Shown: positions 41,091 through 44,904 of the stretch, piece by piece
Layout of the letters: every line of letters starts with the position of its first letter
Numbering within the stretch: position 1 is the first letter of the stretch
Assembly: GCA_022822275.1 (NCBI GenBank)
Contig: JAJEBZ010000241.1
Coordinates: 1 to 44,904 of the forward strand
Origin: Candidatus Poribacteria bacterium
Lineage (GTDB): Bacteria > Poribacteria > WGA-4E > WGA-3G
Direction: 5' to 3'
DNA length: 44,904 nucleotides
The notes under the pieces: model-generated
Database searches by the model: none
What the model was told of the DNA's origin: nothing
Seen by the model: the letters and a program-made list of their open reading frames with translations, nothing else
Program-made: the position numbers and the translations under genes

Positions 41091-42536
41091 TTACAATCCG
41101 TATTTTTTCCATTTTTCGTTGACAAGTTCAATAATCTCGTCAGACATAATAATTTCGGGGGGCCAATCTCGGTGGTAGCCTTCTTCTTCCCATTTCGTTG
41201 TTGCATCAATGCCCATTTTTGATCCTGCTCCGAGTAATGGTGCAGCATGGTCAAGCACATCAACTGGGCCCTCAACGATGGTTACATCGCGTTTTGGATC
41301 AACATTGCTGCCTACATAAAAAAGGACTTCCTCAACGTTTTGTACGTCTACATCTTTATCAACAACGATGATAATTTTGCTGAACATCAGTTGACCCAAT
41401 CCCCAAAAACTGTGCATAATCTTTTTCGCATGATATGGATACCGTTTATCAATTGAAATTAGGGCAAAGTTGTGAAACACACCGAATAGTGGTAGATTCA
41501 TATCAACAAGTTCAGGAAGTTGTGTTTTAATCAGCGGCATGAAGATGCGTTCGGTTGCTTTCCCCATAAAACAATCTTCCATGGGAGGTTTTCCGACAAT
41601 GATCGTTTGGTAGATAGGATTCTTACGATGTGTAATAGCAGAGATTCTGAAGACTGGATACTCATCTGGCATGGAATAGAAACCGGTGTGGTCACCAAAA
41701 GGTCCCTCAATACAGGTTTCGTCAGGCTCAATGAAACCCTCAATAATGATGTCCGCATCTGCAGGTACTTTCATGTCGATGGTTTTAGCATCAACCATTT
41801 CAACATTTGATTTTCTGAGGAAACCAGCGAACAGCAATTCATCGATCCCTGATGGCAGTGGTGCTGTGCCGATGTAAGACATGACAGGATCCCCACCGAT
41901 GGCGATAGCAACAGGCATCTGTTTATCGGCTTGTTTATATTCACGATGATGTGCTGCCCCGTCGTGGTGTATCTGCCAGTGCATAGCTAAAGCATACTGA
42001 TTGAGTTTTTGCAATCTGTAGGTGCCTACGTTCCGTTGACCGGTTTTCAAACTGTGAGTGAATACTTGGGGCAATGTAATATACTTGTCTGCATCCATTG
42101 GCCAACATTTAATAAGGGGCAATTTGTCCAAGGATGCTTCTTCACCCGTTAAGACCACTTCTTGAGATGCCCCCTTTTTGACATTTTTGGGAGGGAAGTT
42201 TGTGAGTTGTGACAGGATACGGAGTATTTTGACCTTATCCATAAGGGATTCGGGTGGACCGATTTTGATCATACCTTCTATCTCGTAAGCTATCCTTGAC
42301 AGGTCGTCAACACCGAGTGCCATCGCCATTCGTGAGTATGAACCATAGGTGTTGATTAGCAAAGGCATATCACTGCCTTCAACGTTTTCAAATAACAACG
42401 CGGGACCGCCAGATTTGCTGATGCGATCCGTTATTTCGCTGATTTCGAGGTCCGGTGATACCTCGGTCTTAATCCGCTTAAGTTCACCTGCTTTTTCAAG
42501 TGCTTTTACAAAATCTCTTAGACTGGAGTATGCCAT
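41091..42536 (-). CDS. UbiD-family decarboxylase
   Basis: 481-aa prenylated-FMN-dependent decarboxylase of the UbiD family (quinone biosynthesis or aromatic-acid decarboxylation). Characteristic blocks are SLRDFVKALEKAGELKRI at the N-terminus, RNVGTYRLQ, HHREYKQADKQMPVAIAIGGDP, EGPFGDHTGFYS with the conserved Glu and Asp, and GKPPMEDCFMGKATERIF. A UbiX partner to make the cofactor is not in the window. Substrate could be a quinone precursor. A good promoter lies upstream, and this is the first gene of the set ubiD, TrxR-like gene, polA. Confidence 0.92.
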   Translation of the reverse strand: MAYSSLRDFVKALEKAGELKRIKTEVSPDLEISEITDRISKSGGPALLFENVEGSDMPLLINTYGSYSRMAMALGVDDLSRIAYEIEGMIKIGPPESLMDKVKILRILSQLTNFPPKNVKKGASQEVVLTGEEASLDKLPLIKCWPMDADKYITLPQVFTHSLKTGQRNVGTYRLQKLNQYALAMHWQIHHDGAAHHREYKQADKQMPVAIAIGGDPVMSYIGTAPLPSGIDELLFAGFLRKSNVEMVDAKTIDMKVPADADIIIEGFIEPDETCIEGPFGDHTGFYSMPDEYPVFRISAITHRKNPIYQTIIVGKPPMEDCFMGKATERIFMPLIKTQLPELVDMNLPLFGVFHNFALISIDKRYPYHAKKIMHSFWGLGQLMFSKIIIVVDKDVDVQNVEEVLFYVGSNVDPKRDVTIVEGPVDVLDHAAPLLGAGSKMGIDATTKWEEEGYHRDWPPEIIMSDEIIELVNEKWKKYGL

Positions 42537-42590
42537 TTTCTAAATTCCATTATAAATAAGTTAGTTGATATGGTACTGGATTTAGTTAAC

Positions 42591-42619
42591 AGCATACTCT
42601 TAAACAGGAAAAAAGTCAA
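42591..42619 (-). promoter_or_regulatory. Sigma-70 promoter of the ubiD operon
   Basis: Minus strand: TTGACT (42619-42614), 17-bp spacer, TATGCT (42596-42591). Start expected near 42584, about 48 nt before the ubiD ATG. Confidence 0.68.
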
Positions 42620-42761
42620 CGTATTATAAAAGTTCACCTTGATGGAGGATTGTGGAAATATTTTACATTTAAGAGAGGAAGATATGGAATGTGTGAATTT
42701 TCTTATAATCACCAAAATTTTTAATGCTCACGTTGGCGTATAACGCATTTTTTTATTCGTT

Positions 42762-42793
42762 TTGATATGATTATACACAAAGAATCATATCAA
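42762..42793. repeat. Perfect 11-bp inverted repeat downstream of the recombinase gene
   Basis: TTGATATGATT (42762-42772) and AATCATATCAA (42783-42793) with a 10-nt spacer, 37 bp beyond the recombinase stop codon. No T tract follows on the recombinase strand. A second 11-bp-armed repeat of different sequence lies on the other side of the gene. Confidence 0.55.
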
Positions 42794-42829
42794 GCGAATT
42801 TGTCTTATGCATAGTTTTACATGAAAATA

Positions 42830-43441
42830 TTAATCTTGCGAAAACCCACCAAAAGCAGTCTCAAACCGTTGTCGCAGAATGTCGGGGCTTGTGTGCATAT
42901 AGATAAGCGTTGCATCTAAACTGGTGTGTCCTAATGCGATCCTCACAGATTCCAGATCGTGTGTGGCTCTATAGAGTTCAGTGCCGAAGGTATGTCGCAG
43001 GTCGTGTGGTGTAAACCTGAGTCCGATGTTTACGGAGGCTGCTTCCATGATACGTTGAAAGTCTCGGGGTGCGAGTCTATTTTTTGTGCGAAGAGTACAA
43101 AATAAGGGACTTTCTAATTCACTTTTCTCATTGCGTTCAATCTTCCATTGTAAGAAGTCGTGAAGTGCGTCTCGTACATCGTTGACGAGTGGTATTCTTC
43201 TGGCGACCTTATTTTTTGCGATTTCTGCTCGGACTTCTAATGTGGTTACGATGTTCCCGAATTTCATGACATCTCCGATATTCATACCGCATGCTTCAGC
43301 ATTGCGAAGCCCGGTTCGGAGGCAGAAGAGTACGAGTGTTCTATCGCGTTCTCTATTTTTGAGTGCGTCTAAAATGATTCTCTGTTGAATTTCGTCGAGG
43401 ACTCTGGGTTGTTGTGTTTTTCTTCTTCTTGAATTTGGCAT
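42830..43441 (-). CDS. Short tyrosine recombinase (integrase family), catalytic domain only
   Basis: 203-aa site-specific recombinase. All catalytic positions are visible: Arg46 in TGLRNAEA, a Lys in the beta-hairpin region (KNKVARR, 76-78), HDLR (His146, Arg149), GHTS (His172) and the nucleophile Tyr181 in LIYMHTS. The usual N-terminal SAM-like core-binding domain (about 80-100 residues) is missing: only about 13 basic residues (MPNSRRRKTQQPR) precede the catalytic domain. GGAG before the ATG suggests this short start is real rather than a truncation. It is flanked by two 11-bp-armed inverted repeats. No other phage or integron gene is seen nearby. Confidence 0.85.
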   Translation of the reverse strand: MPNSRRRKTQQPRVLDEIQQRIILDALKNRERDRTLVLFCLRTGLRNAEACGMNIGDVMKFGNIVTTLEVRAEIAKNKVARRIPLVNDVRDALHDFLQWKIERNEKSELESPLFCTLRTKNRLAPRDFQRIMEAASVNIGLRFTPHDLRHTFGTELYRATHDLESVRIALGHTSLDATLIYMHTSPDILRQRFETAFGGFSQD

Positions 43442-43470
43442 TTAGGTTCTCCACTTAAAATGACCTGATA

Positions 43471-43500
43471 ATTCTATCATATTTCTGTTTTTTACATCAA
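43471..43500 (-). promoter_or_regulatory. Probable promoter of the recombinase gene
   Basis: Minus strand: TTGATG (43500-43495), 18-bp spacer, TAGAAT (43476-43471). The inverted repeat at 43504-43539 abuts the -35 box, so it may be an operator. Confidence 0.5.
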
Positions 43501-43503
43501 CAT

Positions 43504-43539
43504 TTTAATGACGTTTTGCACGTACAATACGTCATTAAA
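43504..43539. promoter_or_regulatory. 11-bp inverted repeat upstream of the recombinase gene
   Basis: TTTAATGACGT (43504-43514) and ACGTCATTAAA (43529-43539) are exact complements around a 14-nt spacer that itself contains CGTACAATACG. It may be an operator for the recombinase or its recombination site. Confidence 0.5.
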
Positions 43540-43868
43540 TGCTCGTACAGTTACACTTCCTATCATGTTATTTCCACTTTCCTTCTCCTCCAACCTTTAA
43601 ACCCAACCCAAAATTTTCTACAACCCTGACTCGACGAAAAATGTTGCATTTGTATTCGAGATGGTGTATCCTAATTAATAATCTTTATTCAATTCTTTAA
43701 TATTCTATTTGACCAACCCTAATTAAAAATGTGACCGTTTTGCAACTGGTATTTTCATGATAAATAAATTTCAGCATGAGATTCTTTATCTGCTTTCAAT
43801 TTATAAGTTTTTGATATTTTCACACAAAAGATTCGTTCTTCCTGGACAATTAACGACAAGGACGATAT

Positions 43869-44014
43869 TTGAGATCGTATCTCAATACGAAGTTCGTTAT
43901 TGATATACGTTCTCAATATGACGATTTCGCACCTTTTGAGATTGTATCTCAAAAAAGAATCTGTATTTGAGAACGCATCTCAATAAACAGTTTGTTTTTG
44001 AGAATTATTCTCAA
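43869..44014. promoter_or_regulatory. Array of five 17-bp palindromic operators (TTGAGA-N5-TCTCAA)
   Basis: Sites begin at 43869, 43900, 43936, 43967 and 43998: TTGAGATCGTATCTCAA, TTGATATACGTTCTCAA, TTGAGATTGTATCTCAA, TTGAGAACGCATCTCAA, TTGAGAATTATTCTCAA. Start-to-start distances are 31, 36, 31 and 31 bp; 31 bp is close to three helical turns, so neighbouring sites face the same side. The spacers differ and are only 14-19 bp. The last site is a perfect 7-1-7 inverted repeat, a geometry shared with Fur-family boxes. The array ends 71 bp before the BMP-family gene. Between the recombinase promoter and the array (43540-43868) I see no gene. Confidence 0.75.
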
Positions 44015-44085
44015 ATATAGCTTTATCACTGTTTTGGCAAAATTCATAACAAAAAATCCAAAAACAAAAGCCGGAGTACTTCCTG

Positions 44086-44904
44086 ATGAAAAAATATTTG
44101 CTGTTTCTAACAATACTCACAATGAGCCTGGCATTTATTGATAACGTTACCGCAACAGTTAAAGTCGGCCTCATTCACAACGTGCGCGGCCGCGGCGATC
44201 TCTCTTTTTCTGACGCTGCATACAATGGAGCAAAAAAAGCAAAAGAGAAATGGAATATAAAACTAACAGAAATAAATCCCGCACAAAATGCGGAATACGA
44301 ACTGGCAATGCGAAGACTGGCAAAACTCAAATATGACCTTATCATCGGCGTAGGTTTCGTATTCAAAGAACCGATGAACCGAGTCGCTGCCGATTACCCA
44401 AATGTGAACTTTGCACTAATTGATGATGAAGCCGATCCGCCTAATGTTGCATCGCTTATTTATAAAGCACACGAGGGCACTTTCCTCGCCGGTGTCATCG
44501 CAGCACTAAAAACAGAATCAAAAAAAGTTGGATTCGTCGGTGGCATGAAAGTTCCGCTCGTGGAGGCTTTTGAAATCGGTTTTGCAGCGGGTATAAAACA
44601 TGCTAACCCAGATGTTGAACTTCTCGTCAACTATGTCGGGGTTACCCCACAAGCATTTGATAATTCCGCAAAGGGAAAAGAACTTGCACTCGCTCTATAT
44701 AATAAGGGCGTAGATGTGATCATTGCAGCTGCTGGTGCAAGTGGGTTAGGTGTACTTGAAGCAGCAAAACAAACAAAAAAATATATCATCTGGGTGGACT
44801 CAAACGGAAATCATCTAATACCCGGACAAGTTCTTACCAGAATTAATAAAGGTGTAGAATTGTCTGTATATCAAATGATTGAAAAAGTTGTTGATGGCAC
44901 TTTC
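44086..44904 (+). CDS. BMP/PnrA-family substrate-binding protein, cut by the window end
   Basis: The first 273 residues of a periplasmic binding protein of the BMP family (PnrA, TmpC, BmpA), which bind nucleosides for ABC import. A signal peptide (MKKYLLFLTILTMSLAF..) ends near DNVTA-TVKVGLI; no Cys follows, so it is not a lipoprotein as many relatives are. Family blocks: SDAAYNGAKKAKEKW, YDLIIGVGFVF, FALIDDEADPPNVASLIYKAHEGTFLAGVIAAL, KVGFVGGMKVPLVEAFEIGFAAG, GVDVIIAAAGASGLGVLEAAKQ and IWVDSNGNHLIPGQVLTR. About 60-80 C-terminal residues are missing. CGGAG lies 9 nt before the ATG. The five-palindrome array upstream implies strong regulation. ABC permease and ATPase genes would be expected beyond the window. 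Confidence 0.85.
   Translation, partial: MKKYLLFLTILTMSLAFIDNVTATVKVGLIHNVRGRGDLSFSDAAYNGAKKAKEKWNIKLTEINPAQNAEYELAMRRLAKLKYDLIIGVGFVFKEPMNRVAADYPNVNFALIDDEADPPNVASLIYKAHEGTFLAGVIAALKTESKKVGFVGGMKVPLVEAFEIGFAAGIKHANPDVELLVNYVGVTPQAFDNSAKGKELALALYNKGVDVIIAAAGASGLGVLEAAKQTKKYIIWVDSNGNHLIPGQVLTRINKGVELSVYQMIEKVVDGTF

Noticed and set aside
43755-43952. Minus-strand 65-codon frame before the BMP gene
   Set aside because: It runs across the palindrome array, has no ribosome-binding site and its Ile/Arg/Glu-rich pattern comes from the repeats.
43869-44014. The five regularly spaced repeats as a CRISPR array
   Set aside because: The units are 17 bp, palindromic and variable in the centre, with spacers of only 14-19 bp, and no cas gene is nearby. 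An operator array fits better.

Overview
The window looks like a chromosomal piece from an AT-rich, Gram-negative (diderm) bacterium. The envelope genes support this: two lipoproteins with lipoboxes, an OmpA-type peptidoglycan-binding protein, a probable outer-membrane beta-barrel and an O-antigen ligase/polymerase. The mix of a sulfatase-like enzyme, a Gfo/Idh/MocA oxidoreductase, an enolase-superfamily enzyme, a nucleoside hydrolase and many TPR proteins, together with many short foldback repeats between genes, would fit Candidatus Poribacteria or a related lineage. That placement is inference from gene content; no rRNA or tRNA gene is present to test it.

Layout. 1-3664: a TPR lipoprotein, an RNase Z-like hydrolase and, divergent from it, methylthioadenosine phosphorylase (mtnP). 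3632-9069, minus strand: a class III aminotransferase, arginyl-tRNA synthetase and a trypsin-like protease fused to a long TPR array. 9293-11537: a MITE-like repeat that runs into a small membrane-protein gene, then an M48 membrane metalloprotease. 11551-20216, minus strand: a compact block read from a consensus sigma-70 promoter (DUF368 membrane protein, nadK, recN, indolepyruvate:ferredoxin oxidoreductase, aroE, zapA). 21010-25560: nucleoside hydrolase, a ~400 bp nest of inverted repeats, a small unknown gene, an enolase-superfamily enzyme and a Gfo/Idh/MocA oxidoreductase. 25861-31201, plus strand: OmpA-like lipoprotein, beta-barrel protein, O-antigen ligase, sulfatase-like hydrolase and aquaporin. 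31272-33152, minus strand: three tandem small heat-shock protein genes behind two sigma-54-type promoters. 33541-36773: uridine kinase-like protein, an AAA+ protein with a broken Walker A motif, and an RRM RNA-binding protein. 37067-42536, minus strand: ubiD, a thioredoxin-reductase-like flavoprotein and polA, probably one operon. 42830-44904: a very short tyrosine recombinase, a five-copy palindromic operator array, and a BMP-family (nucleoside-type) substrate-binding protein cut by the window end.

Most genes are housekeeping. The unusual material lies in the small heat-shock cluster (tandem -24/-12 promoters, an Arg-rich extension on one paralogue, perfect hairpins between the genes), the AAA+ protein without the P-loop lysine, the phased palindrome array before the BMP gene, and at least three families of short inverted repeats. 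One repeat family appears to supply a promoter to the aquaporin gene, and another supplies the C-terminal codons of a small membrane protein.
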